From positions 434,001-498,000 of the forward strand of contig NZ_CP060714.1 of NCBI RefSeq assembly GCF_014395975.1: a stretch of DNA of 64,000 bases. Reading direction: 5' to 3'. Source of the DNA: Diaphorobacter ruginosibacter. Its GTDB lineage: Bacteria; Pseudomonadota; Gammaproteobacteria; Burkholderiales; Burkholderiaceae_C. A model generated the notes under the pieces. It had not been told where the DNA came from. It ran no database searches and saw only the letters and a program-made list of their open reading frames with translations. Of this stretch, positions 51,031 through 60,280 are shown piece after piece; within the stretch, counting starts at the first letter, position 1; every line of letters begins with the position of its first letter. Both the position numbers and the translations under genes were made by a program.

Positions 51031-51720
51031 ATGACGGAGCAGACGACACAGGTCCTGTCCGCTGAAGACACAGGCAAGCCGGCGCGGGACAAGAAGACCC
51101 TGGTGAGATTCGTGGGATTCGCGTTCGCATGCATGGTCGTGTTCACACTGATCTGGACCAAGATCACCCCATGGACTTCCTACCCCGTGGCGGTGGTCTC
51201 GCATTTCGCGCTGGAGCAGGTGGCGCCGATGTGGGTGCGCGGCGTGAACAAGCAGCCCGGCAAGATTGAGGTGGAAACCAGCGTGAACGTGGTGGTGCCC
51301 AACACGGGCGGCCGCGTCGCCGACGTCTATGTGGAGGCGGACCCGGGGCGCTATGCATTCGGCCTGCCGATCTTCCTGGCTCTGATCGCAGCCGCCTACG
51401 CGGCCAAGCGCGCTCCGGGACGCATTCAGAAGGCGGTCATCGGCTACCTGCTGCTGCTGCCGATCCAGGCGTTCAGCCTGGTGATGTATCTGCTCATGCA
51501 GGTGATCGTGGCCGCCAATCTCGATATTCGCACGCTGCGCGTCGACACCTGGCAGGTCGAGTCCATCGTGTTCGGCTACCAGGTGGGCGTGCTTGTGTTG
51601 CCTACCCTGGCACCGGTGCTGATCTGGCTGCTGCTGGACCGCAAGTTCTTTGCGGATGTGATCGTCAACGGCTGGAAGCAGTCGATGGCGGGCAAGTCGC
51701 CACGCGCGGCCAGGCGCTGA
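51031..51720 (+). CDS. Exosortase H-associated membrane protein
   Basis: The 229-residue protein has about four hydrophobic segments: FVGFAFACMVVFTLIW (about 28-43), FGLPIFLALIAAAYAA, AVIGYLLLLPIQAFSLVMYL and a late GVLVLPTLAPVLIWLLL. A periplasmic-type loop (about 60-105) separates the first two. It fits the conserved companion always found with xrtH in beta-proteobacteria, whose role in the sorting reaction is not established. GGAGGAG lies before the ATG at 51031. Its stop overlaps the first possible start of the next gene (TGATG). Confidence 0.82.
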   Translation: MTEQTTQVLSAEDTGKPARDKKTLVRFVGFAFACMVVFTLIWTKITPWTSYPVAVVSHFALEQVAPMWVRGVNKQPGKIEVETSVNVVVPNTGGRVADVYVEADPGRYAFGLPIFLALIAAAYAAKRAPGRIQKAVIGYLLLLPIQAFSLVMYLLMQVIVAANLDIRTLRVDTWQVESIVFGYQVGVLVLPTLAPVLIWLLLDRKFFADVIVNGWKQSMAGKSPRAARR

Positions 51721-51761
51721 TGGTTGAATGGATTCAAGAGGCCAAAAGGAGATCAGGGTTG

Positions 51762-52541
51762 ATGCAGAAGACAGGATGGCGGCAGGCGGTGGGTTCGGGG
51801 TGGATGGCGGCGGTTGCCGTGTCGGCGCTGGCGGGCGCCTCCGGAGCCGCGGCGCAGCAGGCGGTGCACGCCACCACCGGCGAGACGCATCAGCAGGCGG
51901 CCGCTGCAGTGACGGAAACCGCACACCGCAAGGCCGTCCATGCCAAGGCGCTGGGTGAGCAACTGCTCAAGTTCTCGCGCACCGGCGACGAATTCGCGGT
52001 GCGCAAGCTGCTGGCGCAGGGGGCACCCGTGAACGTGCAGGATGCCGATGGCAACACGCCACTCCTGCTGGCCACGGCTGAAAATCACATCGAGGTGGCG
52101 CGCTCGCTCATCCTTGGCGGCGCCAATGTGAACACCAAGAACAGGATGCAGGACAGTGCCTATCTGCTCGCGGGGGCACGCGGGCGTCTCGAGATCCTGC
52201 GCATGACGCTGTCGCGCGGTGCCGATCTCAAGAGCACCAACCGCTACGGTGGCACGGCCCTCATTCCGGCCTGCGAGCGCGGGCATGTGGAGACGGCCAA
52301 GGCGCTGATGGATGCGGGCGTGGACGTCAACCATGTCAACAACCTCGGCTGGACCTGCCTGATCGAGGCCATCGTGCTGGCGAACGGCGGCGAGCCGCAT
52401 CAGCAGATCGTGCGCGACGTCATCAAGGCGGGTGCCGATGTGAACCTGGCGGACAAGGATGGCGTGACGCCGCTCGCGCATGCAAGGCAGCGCGGGCAGC
52501 GCGAGATGGTGGAGATTCTCACGGCAGCGGGTGCCCGCTAG
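51762..52541 (+). CDS. Exported ankyrin-repeat protein
   Basis: The 259-residue product has a signal peptide (GWMAAVAVSALAGASGAAAQQ, about residues 13-33) and about five ankyrin repeats, such as NVQDADGNTPLLLATAENHI, NRYGGTALIPACERGHVE, VNNLGWTCLIEAI and LADKDGVTPLAHARQRGQRE. It should act in the periplasm as a protein-binding partner. It is the third gene after xrtH on the same strand. The start at 51762 has an AGGAG and AGGG upstream and gives a proper signal peptide; a start at 51720 would overlap the previous stop. No CTERM sorting tail is seen. Confidence 0.85.
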   Translation: MQKTGWRQAVGSGWMAAVAVSALAGASGAAAQQAVHATTGETHQQAAAAVTETAHRKAVHAKALGEQLLKFSRTGDEFAVRKLLAQGAPVNVQDADGNTPLLLATAENHIEVARSLILGGANVNTKNRMQDSAYLLAGARGRLEILRMTLSRGADLKSTNRYGGTALIPACERGHVETAKALMDAGVDVNHVNNLGWTCLIEAIVLANGGEPHQQIVRDVIKAGADVNLADKDGVTPLAHARQRGQREMVEILTAAGAR

Positions 52542-52555
52542 AATGCGACACGCTG

Positions 52556-53563
52556 CTAGACCACGAGGGGGTCTTCCTGCATGGCTTCCATCTGCTCGAT
52601 GAGCATGTCGATCTGGCCGCGCCAGTAGTCGCTCGAGCCAAACCACGGAAAGTTGATTGCAAAGGTCGGATCGCTCCAGCGCCGGGCCAGCCAGGCGCTG
52701 TAGTGGATCAGGCGCAGCGTGCGCAGGGGCTCGATCAGCGCGAGTTCCCGGCGGTCGAAGCTGCGGAACTGCTCGTAGCCATCGACCAGTGTGGAGAGTT
52801 GCACCGTGCGCTGGGGGCGTTCGCCTGACAGCAGCATCCACAGGTCCTGCACGGCAGGCCCCATGCGCGCGTCGTCGAGATCGACGAAATGCGGGCCGCC
52901 GCGTCCCTGGTCGTCGAGAGGCGTCCACAGCACATTGCCCGGATGCACGTCGCCATGAATGCGCAGCGCCGCGCAGGGCGTGTCCTGCATCTTGTCCGCA
53001 ATGATCTGCAGCGCCTCGTCGCAGGCCTTGCGCCACGCCGATTCCTGGTCGAGCGGGATGATGTTCTGGCCGAGCAGCCAGTCACGGCTGTCGACTCCGA
53101 ACGTCTGCAGGTCGAGCGGGGGGCGCAGCGCGAATGGGCGCTGGGCGCCGACGGCATGGATGCGCGCGAGAAAGCGACCGATCCATTCGAGCACTTCGAA
53201 ATCGTCGAGCTCCGGCGTTCGCCCGCCGCGCCAGGGGCTCACCGAGAACGAGAAGCCTGCATGGTGATGCAGCGTCCTGCCTTGGGTGACGAGCGGTGCA
53301 ACCATCGGCACTTCGGCTCCAGCGAGTTCGAGAGCGAATGCATGTTCTTCGAGAATCTGCTCGTCGCTCCAGCGACCGGGACGGTAGAACTTGGCGACCA
53401 CGCGTTCGCCATCCTCGAGCGCCACCTGGTACACGCGGTTCTCGTACGAGCCCAGCGCCATGAGGCGGCCGTCCCCGTACATGCCAAGCCCGGCCAGAGC
53501 GTCCAGAACCAGGTCGGGTGTGAGCGCGGAATACGCATGCTGCGCGGAGGTGTCGTTGTGCAT
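52556..53563 (-). CDS. srkA: SrkA/RdoA-family stress response kinase
   Basis: SrkA (YihE) is a Ser/Thr protein kinase of the APH-like fold, known to protect E. coli under stress. The 335-residue protein has LGSYENRVYQVALEDGERVVAKFYRPGRW (nucleotide loop and Lys), EEHAFALELAGAEVPMVAPL, the catalytic IHGDVHPGNVLWT (about residues 206-218) and VDLDDARMGPAVQDLW with the metal-binding Asp. The order matches RdoA. It is the last gene of a three-gene minus-strand cluster behind a kinase-USP fusion and a phosphoesterase. It lies 49 bases after the fusion's stop. Confidence 0.92.
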   Translation of the reverse strand: MHNDTSAQHAYSALTPDLVLDALAGLGMYGDGRLMALGSYENRVYQVALEDGERVVAKFYRPGRWSDEQILEEHAFALELAGAEVPMVAPLVTQGRTLHHHAGFSFSVSPWRGGRTPELDDFEVLEWIGRFLARIHAVGAQRPFALRPPLDLQTFGVDSRDWLLGQNIIPLDQESAWRKACDEALQIIADKMQDTPCAALRIHGDVHPGNVLWTPLDDQGRGGPHFVDLDDARMGPAVQDLWMLLSGERPQRTVQLSTLVDGYEQFRSFDRRELALIEPLRTLRLIHYSAWLARRWSDPTFAINFPWFGSSDYWRGQIDMLIEQMEAMQEDPLVV

Positions 53564-53612
53564 GGCAGCTATTGTCGCCGCAGCACGGCGTCCGGCGGCG
53601 AGGAGGGACTCC

Positions 53613-55082
53613 TCAGCGCGTGTCCTGATCGGCCTGCACTGCATCGTCGGGCGAGGGTGCAGCGGCCAGCGCTTCGAAGGGCAATTGCTGCTTGACCAGG
53701 ATGACGGTGCAGGGCGCGTCGCGCGCCACGCGGATCGGCACGGTGTCCATGAAGCGCTGCATCTGCAGGCCGTGCGTAGCCGCTCCCATGATGATCATCG
53801 TGACCTGGTTGCCGCGCGCATAACGGATGATGGCCTGGGCCACGTCGCCTGACTCCAGCACATGGCAGCTCGCGCTGTGGCCGGACAGGTTGAGGGTGGC
53901 GCTCCACTGCTTGAGGCGGGCAAGATGCCGACGGTGCAACGTGGTCTCGCTGCGCTCGTGCCGGGTGGCGCTGCTGGCCGATGGCGAGATCACCGTGACG
54001 CACGCCAGCCGCGCGCCGGGCCGGATACCGAGCGAGCGGTTCACGGCCTGTCTCAGGGAATACATGGTGGCATCGCTCACATCCTCGTGCGGCACGGCCA
54101 CCATCAGGATCGGCACCTCCTCGATCTGCTCCTTGGGCAGGGGACTGGGCTGGTACTGCATGCCCGCCGCCTTGATCCAGCGCTTGAGCTGCGAGCCTGC
54201 GCCGGGCCCCGAGCTGCGTTCGCCGCGGTCGGTGACCGGCACATGTTCGGGATGGGACAGGTCGAAGGCCAGATGCGCGGCGGATGGATAGCGCTGCGCC
54301 GCCTCGGGCTCGAGGCAGCGCAGGATGACCTCCTGCAGCCACGTCGGCACATCGCCGCGCAACTGGCGCGGCGGCGCGGGCACCATCCACAGGCGCTGGC
54401 GCATGCCGCCCTGCGTGGTGGGTGCGCCGAACGGCAGCTCGCCGGTGGCCATTTCATAGAGCATCACGCCGATGGCGAACACATCGCTGCGCACGTCACC
54501 CCGCACGCCCACGATCTGCTCGGGCGCGATCCATGCGGGCGAACCCACGGCATTGCGCATCTCCTCGGCCAGCAGGTCCGGGTAGTGGGCATGGCAGGAG
54601 AGCCCGAAGTCGAGCAGCACGGCCGTGCCGTCGTCCTTCAACAGCACGTTGGCCGGCTTGAGGTCGAGGTGGCAGACATTCTGCTGGTGCAGGCTGTGGG
54701 CCGCCAGCGCCATGGCGTTGCCGATCAGGGCGATCTCGTCGATGCCGGCGCATGGATGGTTTTCCATCCATTGCTGCAGCGTGGTGCCCCTGATGTACTC
54801 CATGACGATATAGGGCAGCCGCATCAGGTCGCCCGCGGCCACGTAGCGCGGCACATGCGGTCCCGAGAGCGCGGGGTGGATCAGCAACTCGACCTCGAAG
54901 CTCACGATGTTTTCCGCGCCATCGCCCGAGGCCATGCGCGGGATCTTCATCACGAGGGGAAAGCCCGGCTCGCGCGCATCGTCGGCGTGGGTCACTCGGT
55001 AGATGTGCGCCATGCCTCCCGCATGCAGGCACTCGTGGATGACGAATCCGTCGATCTCGGTCCCTGGCGTGAGCAACTTCAT
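53613..55082 (-). CDS. Ser/Thr protein kinase fused to a universal stress protein domain
   Basis: The 489-residue protein joins a Hanks-type kinase (about residues 8-275) to a UspA-like domain (about 325-470). Kinase landmarks are HAGGMAHIYRV, the ATP-binding Lys46 in VMKIP, the catalytic loop HLDLKPANVLL (Asp140), DFGL (158) and WIAPEQ. The catalytic loop has Leu in place of the usual Arg (HLD), so it is a non-RD kinase with different activation control. The UspA part shows VPILMVAVPHEDVSDATMYS and IIMGAATHGLQ with a possible nucleotide loop. No membrane segment is seen. The ATG lies four bases after the phosphoesterase stop, so the two are coupled. Confidence 0.92.
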   Translation of the reverse strand: MKLLTPGTEIDGFVIHECLHAGGMAHIYRVTHADDAREPGFPLVMKIPRMASGDGAENIVSFEVELLIHPALSGPHVPRYVAAGDLMRLPYIVMEYIRGTTLQQWMENHPCAGIDEIALIGNAMALAAHSLHQQNVCHLDLKPANVLLKDDGTAVLLDFGLSCHAHYPDLLAEEMRNAVGSPAWIAPEQIVGVRGDVRSDVFAIGVMLYEMATGELPFGAPTTQGGMRQRLWMVPAPPRQLRGDVPTWLQEVILRCLEPEAAQRYPSAAHLAFDLSHPEHVPVTDRGERSSGPGAGSQLKRWIKAAGMQYQPSPLPKEQIEEVPILMVAVPHEDVSDATMYSLRQAVNRSLGIRPGARLACVTVISPSASSATRHERSETTLHRRHLARLKQWSATLNLSGHSASCHVLESGDVAQAIIRYARGNQVTMIIMGAATHGLQMQRFMDTVPIRVARDAPCTVILVKQQLPFEALAAAPSPDDAVQADQDTR

Positions 55083-55086
55083 GCGG

Positions 55087-55848
55087 TCAATGGCCCCATT
55101 CGAGCCGGTCGGCCCAGTAGGCCGGCAGCGACCGGGTGGCCCGCACGGCGGCGGCCGCCGCCATGTGGTCGTAGGGCACGCGATGGAAGGTGATGGTGGC
55201 AGCGTCGCTGTCGTAGAGGGCGTACATTGCGCGCGGATCGTTGTCGCGCGGCTGGCCGCAGGAGCCCACGATCGCGAGCCACTGGCGATGCGGCGGCACG
55301 GGCACGGCAACCCCGGGCTCGGGCGCGAAGCGCATCAGCTTGGCGGTGGGCGTGAGGAAGTACAGCGCCTGTACATGCACATGGCCGCTGAATACGTAGC
55401 GGATGTTCGGATCCTGCTCGGCGGCCGCGCGCATGCTGCGTTCCGCAGCGCTGCTGTCCTCCACATAGTGCCACTTTCCGGGCGCGTCGGCGCTGGCATG
55501 TACCAGCAGCACGTCCTGCTCGAGTCGCGTGGTGAGCGGCAGGTTCTCAAGGAAGCTCAGGTGCAGGGGCTTGAGCTGCGCATGCGTCCAGGCCGACCCG
55601 AGATCCTGCACCAGCCGGGGGATCTCGGGCGGGGAAAGCGCTGCCTCGTCATGGTTGCCGCGCACGCACAGCGCGCCGCCCGATGCCAGCGCCATGACGC
55701 GGTCGAGCACCTCGGCGGGGTTGCCGCCATACCCGACGAGATCGCCTACGAAGGCGAACTGCTGAACGTCCAGGGAGCGAGCGTGTTCCAGGCAGGCATC
55801 GAGCGCCTGCAGGTTGGCGTGCAGATCGGCGAGGAGCGCGTATTTCAT
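55087..55848 (-). CDS. Calcineurin-like metallophosphoesterase
   Basis: This 253-residue enzyme has the phosphoesterase metal motifs in order: LLADLHANLQAL (D-x-H), FVGDLVGYGGNP (GD), VRGNHDEAAL (GNHD), a central LLVHASADAP (His) and VFSGHVHVQAL (GHxH). These bind a two-metal centre. Members hydrolyse phosphoproteins, cyclic nucleotides or dinucleotides. It is the first gene of the cluster with the kinase-USP fusion, so it may act on the kinase or its targets; this is inference from position. Confidence 0.92.
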   Translation of the reverse strand: MKYALLADLHANLQALDACLEHARSLDVQQFAFVGDLVGYGGNPAEVLDRVMALASGGALCVRGNHDEAALSPPEIPRLVQDLGSAWTHAQLKPLHLSFLENLPLTTRLEQDVLLVHASADAPGKWHYVEDSSAAERSMRAAAEQDPNIRYVFSGHVHVQALYFLTPTAKLMRFAPEPGVAVPVPPHRQWLAIVGSCGQPRDNDPRAMYALYDSDAATITFHRVPYDHMAAAAAVRATRSLPAYWADRLEWGH

Positions 55849-56039
55849 GGGTACGTCCGTTGTCTCCCGTACATCATGAGGGCTCCCGCTGATATCCGGC
55901 TTGCATTCCCAAGTGGTTTACTGGTGCATTCGCGGTGAGCTGGCCGGCGCATCCGCGGCAGGGTCTCTTGCAAGAGGGGGGTGGGCCCAGGTGATGACAC
56001 CGACCGAAAGCACCAGCAGGTGATCAGCACCTGATCAGA

Positions 56040-56888
56040 TCAGTACTTGTAGACGCCCTGGCCCGTCTTGCGGCCGAGGCGTCCCGCCGCCACCATTTCC
56101 TTGAGCAGCGGGCAGGGGCGGTACTTGCTGTCGCCGAACTCCTCCAGGTACACATCCATCACGGCCAGGCACACATCGAGGCCGATCATGTCGGCCAGCG
56201 CCAGCGGGCCGATCGGCTGGTTGCAGCCGAGCTTCATGCCGGCGTCGATGTCCTCGGGCGTTGCCAGGCCCTCGGCCAGCACGAAGAAGGCCTCATTGAT
56301 CATGGGCACCAGGATGCGGTTGACCACGAAACCGGGGGCATTCTTCACGGTGATGGGGCTCTTGCCCAGGCGCTCGGAGAGCGCCTTCACGGTGTCGTGC
56401 GTGGCGTCCGACGTCTGCAGGCCGCGGATGATTTCCACCAGCGCCATCATCGGCACCGGGTTGAAGAAGTGCATGCCGATGAATTGGTCGGCACGGCTGG
56501 TCACGGCGGCCAGCTTGGTGATGGAGATCGACGAGGTGTTGGAGGCGAGGATCACCTCGGGCGCGACCAGCGCGTCGATCTGCTTGAGGATCTTCACCTT
56601 CAGGTCGAAGTTCTCGGTGGCGGCCTCGATCACGATCTGCGCGGCCTTCAGGTCGTCATAGCTGGTCGAGCCCTTGATGCGGGCGAGCGCCGCGGCCTTG
56701 TCGGCTTCCGATATCTTTTCCTTCTTGATCAGGCGATCGAGGCTGCCGCTCACGGTGGCGATGCCCTTCTGCACGGCAGCTTCGGAGATGTCCACCATCA
56801 CCACATCGATGCCCGAAACGGCGCAAGCCTGCGCGATGCCGTTGCCCATGGTGCCGGCGCCGATGATGCCTACTGTAGAAATCGTCAT
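56040..56888 (-). CDS. 3-hydroxybutyryl-CoA dehydrogenase
   Basis: The enzyme interconverts 3-hydroxybutyryl-CoA and acetoacetyl-CoA with NAD(P), in short-chain fatty acid or butyrate metabolism. The 282-residue protein has the Rossmann motif VGIIGAGTMGNGIAQACA (about residues 6-23), the catalytic His in FIGMHFFNPVPMMALVEII (about 136-154) and NAPGFVVNRIL. Its length fits PaaH/Hbd proteins. It is divergent from a GMC oxidoreductase gene with 129 bases between the starts. It may also serve aromatic degradation (PaaH role), but no paa genes are near. Confidence 0.94.
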   Translation of the reverse strand: MTISTVGIIGAGTMGNGIAQACAVSGIDVVMVDISEAAVQKGIATVSGSLDRLIKKEKISEADKAAALARIKGSTSYDDLKAAQIVIEAATENFDLKVKILKQIDALVAPEVILASNTSSISITKLAAVTSRADQFIGMHFFNPVPMMALVEIIRGLQTSDATHDTVKALSERLGKSPITVKNAPGFVVNRILVPMINEAFFVLAEGLATPEDIDAGMKLGCNQPIGPLALADMIGLDVCLAVMDVYLEEFGDSKYRPCPLLKEMVAAGRLGRKTGQGVYKY

Positions 56889-57017
56889 ATAAAGTCTGCC
56901 TTGTGGATGAGAAGAATAAGAAGCTAAATTCAGTGCCGCGATGGTTGCTGCAGCGCAACCATGGATGTTATCGGCAAATTTGGACGGATACCCATCAGCC
57001 ATGGAGACAGGTGTCAC

Positions 57018-58612
57018 ATGTTCGACTACATCGTCATCGGAGGCGGCTCGGCAGGCTCGGTGCTCGCGGGGCGCCTGAGCGAGGATCCCCAGGTGCGCGT
57101 CTGTCTCATCGAGGCGGGGGGACGCGACGACAGCACGCTGATCCACTGCCCCGCGGGGTTGGGTGTCATGGCCAGGACGGGCACCCATAACTGGCGGCTC
57201 GGCACCACGCCGCAGGCGGGCCTGGGCGGCAGGCGGGGCTACCAGCCGCGCGGCAAGGTGCTGGGGGGATCGAGTTCGATCAACGCCATGATCTATGCGC
57301 GCGGGCATGCGAGCGACTACGACCATTGGGCCGGGCAGGGGAATGCCGGATGGGGGTGGAGCGACGTGCTGCCCTATTTCAAGCGGGCGGAGAACAACGA
57401 GCGAGGCGCGGATGCATGGCATGGCACGGGCGGCCCGCTCAACGTGACCGACCTGCGCAGTCCCAACCCTCTGGCGCACGCCTTTGTCGAGGCGGGCGTG
57501 CAGGCCGGCCATGCACGCAACCCGGATTTCAACGGCGAGCGCCTGGAGGGCGTGGGGCTGTACCAGGTCACGCACCGCAACGGCGAGCGCTTCAGCGCCG
57601 CCAAGGCCTATCTCACGCCCCACGTGCCCACGCGGCCCAACCTGCAGGTGGTCACCGGAGCCCAGGTCACGCGCATCCTCATGGAGGGTCGCCGTGCGGT
57701 GGGCGTGCAGTACTGGCAGGATGGGGCGGTGCATTCCGAGCGCGTGACGCGCGAGGTGCTGCTGTGCGGCGGTGCCTTCTTCTCGCCCCAGCTGCTGATG
57801 CTCTCGGGCATCGGCCAGGGGGCCATGCTGCAGAAGCTGGGCATCGACGTGGTGCACGACCTGCCCGGTGTGGGCGAGCACCTGCATGATCACCCGGACA
57901 TCGTGACGGTGGTGGACACGCCATCGAATCGCCAGTCCTTCGGCATGTCCCTTGGGGGACCGCCAGCCTGATGCGTTCGGTGTTCGAGTGGAAATCGCGT
58001 CGCACCGGCATGCTTACCAGCAACTTCGCCGAAGCCGGCGGCTTCCTGCGCAGCAGCCCCCAGGAAGCGATCCCCGACCTGCAATTGCACTTCGTGGTCG
58101 GCAAGCTCATCGACCACGGGCGCAAGACGGTATGGGGGCACGGCTATTCATGCCATATGTGCCTGCTGCAGCCACGCAGCCGCGGACGTGTCACCCTGGG
58201 CAGCGCCGATGCACTTGCGCCGCCGCTGATCGATCCCGCGTTCCTCTCCGATCCCGAGGACATGCACAAGATGATCGGCGCGGTCAGGCTGATGCGGGCC
58301 ATTCTCTCGCAGCCCGCGCTGCAGGCTTTCGGGGGGCAGGAGCTGGCGTACTCGGCGAACGCGCAAAGCGACGAGGAGATCGCCGCCTACGTCCGCGATT
58401 ACGCCGACACGATCTACCACCCGGTCGGAAGCTGCCGGATGGGCTCCGGCCCGATGGACGTGGTCGATGCAAAGCTGAGGGTGCACGGCATCGACGGCCT
58501 GCGCGTGGTGGACGCATCCATCATGCCGCGTATCGTCAGCGGCAACACGAATGCGCCGGTGATCATGATTGCGGAGAAGGCCGTGGACCTGATTCGTCAG
58601 CGCGACATGTGA
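57018..58612 (+). pseudogene. GMC-family oxidoreductase (choline dehydrogenase-like), frameshifted
   Basis: The two halves of one FAD-dependent alcohol dehydrogenase are in different frames. The first (57018-57971) has the FAD motif IVIGGGSAGSVLAGRL, the PRGKVLGGSSSINAMIYARG signature and ends in PPA before a stop. The second continues at once with SLMRSVFEWKSRRTGML and carries the C-terminal YHPVGSCRMG, the catalytic His, and SGNTNAPVIMIAEKA. The break lies at a run of five G at 57954-57958: one extra G would join the halves into about 531 residues, the normal family length. Either the gene is inactive, the G-run is phase-variable, or the base call is wrong. All other family motifs are intact. 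Confidence 0.87.
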
Positions 58613-58679
58613 TGGCGCTGACGGTGCTGGTGGCGCACCGGGCTCGCCAGGGGCATGGCGGCAACGGCACGCGCACCTG

Positions 58680-60161
58680 TCACTGAAACGCTACCTCCGC
58701 AAAGCTGCGCAGCTTGCGGCTGTGCAGGCGCTGCGTTCCGCCTTCGCGCAGGATGTCCACCGCACGCATGCCGATGCGCAGGTGCTGGTCCACGCGCTCG
58801 CGGTAGAAGTGGTTTGCCATGCCGGGCAGCTTGATCTCGCCATGCAGCGGCTTGTCGGAGACGCACAGCAGCGTTCCATAGGGCACGCGGAAGCGGAAGC
58901 CGTTGGCCGCGATGGTCGCGCTTTCCATGTCCAGTGCGACGGCGCGGCTCTGGCTGAAGCGGCGCTGGGGCATGTTGTCTGGCAGCAGCTCCCAGTTGCG
59001 GTTGTCGGTGCTCGCGACGGTGCCCGTGCGCATGATGCGCTTGAGCTGGTCTTCCGGAACCTGGGCCACGTCGGCGACGGCCTGCTGGAGCGCCATCTGG
59101 ATCTCGGCCAGGGCCGGGATCGGTACCCACAGGGGCAGTTCCTCATCGAGCACGTGGTCCTCGCGCACGTAGGCGTGGGCCAGGACGTAGTCGCCCAACT
59201 GCTGGCTGTTGCGCAGTCCGGCGCAGTGGCCGAGCATCATCCATGCGTGCGGCCGCAGCACCGCGATGTGGTCGGTGATGGTCTTGGCGTTGGCCGGGCC
59301 CACGCCGATGTTGACCATGGTGATGCCGCTGCCGTCCGCGCGCACGAGGTGGTAGGCCGGCATCTGCGGCAGGCGCGGCGGCGCCACGCCGAGCTCGTCG
59401 CCGGGCTTCGATGCCAGGCCCTTGCGGCGCTTGACCACGTTGCCGGGTTCGATGAAGGCGATGTACTCGCTGTCTTCCCGGGCCATCTCGGCCTGGCCCA
59501 GGCGCACGAACTCGTCGATGTAGAACTGGTAGTTGGTGAACAGCACGAAGTTCTGGAACCACTCGGGCTGCGTGCCGGTGTAGTGGCGCAGGCGATGCAG
59601 CGAGTAGTCAACGCGCGGCGCCGTGAACAGGGACAGCGGCTGTGCATCGCCCGGCCTGGGTTCCCAGGTGCCGTTGGCAATGCCGTCGTCCATGGCGGAC
59701 AGGTCCGGCAGGTCGAACACGTCGCGCATCAGCATGCGGCGCTCGGGCGTGAGCGAGCCTTCGATGTGGTCGTGCTCTGCGAACGAGAAATGGATCGGGA
59801 TGGGCTGCGAGCTCAGTCCCACCTCCAGCTCCACGTCGTGGCTGGCGCGCAGCAGGCGGAACTGCTCGAGGTAGTAGTTGGCGAACAGGTCGGGACGTGT
59901 GAGCGTGGTCTCGTAGCGGCCCGGCCCTTCGACGAATCCGTAGGCGAACGGGGAGGGCTTGCGAGCCACTGTGGTTGTCTGCATTCGCACAAACGGATAG
60001 TAAGCACGAACATGCTCCACGGGTGTCTCCCCTGCAACGAAGCGCTGCATCGCATCGCGCAGGAGATTGATCTGCTGTTGATAAATGCGCTGCACCTGCG
60101 CCAGCGCGTCGGCCGGATCGGTGTGCTGCGTCGGTTCTGTGTACATGGGAATGGATGACAT
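58680..60161 (-). CDS. amn: AMP nucleosidase
   Basis: Amn splits AMP into adenine and ribose 5-phosphate, controlling the adenylate pool. The 493-residue protein has the N-terminal Amn domain (about 1-195) and a C-terminal phosphorylase-like domain with TMVNIGVGPANAKTITDHIAVL, MMLGHCAGLRNSQQLGDYVLAHAYVR and ALDMESATIAANGFRF (substrate-site Met-Glu-Ser). The ATG at 60159-60161 begins the family start. It is divergent from the CDF transporter gene with 119 bases between starts. Confidence 0.95.
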   Translation of the reverse strand: MSSIPMYTEPTQHTDPADALAQVQRIYQQQINLLRDAMQRFVAGETPVEHVRAYYPFVRMQTTTVARKPSPFAYGFVEGPGRYETTLTRPDLFANYYLEQFRLLRASHDVELEVGLSSQPIPIHFSFAEHDHIEGSLTPERRMLMRDVFDLPDLSAMDDGIANGTWEPRPGDAQPLSLFTAPRVDYSLHRLRHYTGTQPEWFQNFVLFTNYQFYIDEFVRLGQAEMAREDSEYIAFIEPGNVVKRRKGLASKPGDELGVAPPRLPQMPAYHLVRADGSGITMVNIGVGPANAKTITDHIAVLRPHAWMMLGHCAGLRNSQQLGDYVLAHAYVREDHVLDEELPLWVPIPALAEIQMALQQAVADVAQVPEDQLKRIMRTGTVASTDNRNWELLPDNMPQRRFSQSRAVALDMESATIAANGFRFRVPYGTLLCVSDKPLHGEIKLPGMANHFYRERVDQHLRIGMRAVDILREGGTQRLHSRKLRSFAEVAFQ

Positions 60162-60280
60162 ATGGATGGCTATTGTCCACGCCCGGATGACATTCGCATG
60201 CACCGGGACATTTCACGGGCGGCGTGGCGGAAATTCACCGCGCCGGCGAGCAACCGGCAATGCTGGTGATAATCCGGTGC

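Noticed and set aside
51762..52541. Ankyrin protein as an exosortase substrate
   Set aside because: Its C-terminus ends in an ankyrin repeat with no IPTLxxWG motif, membrane helix or basic tail.
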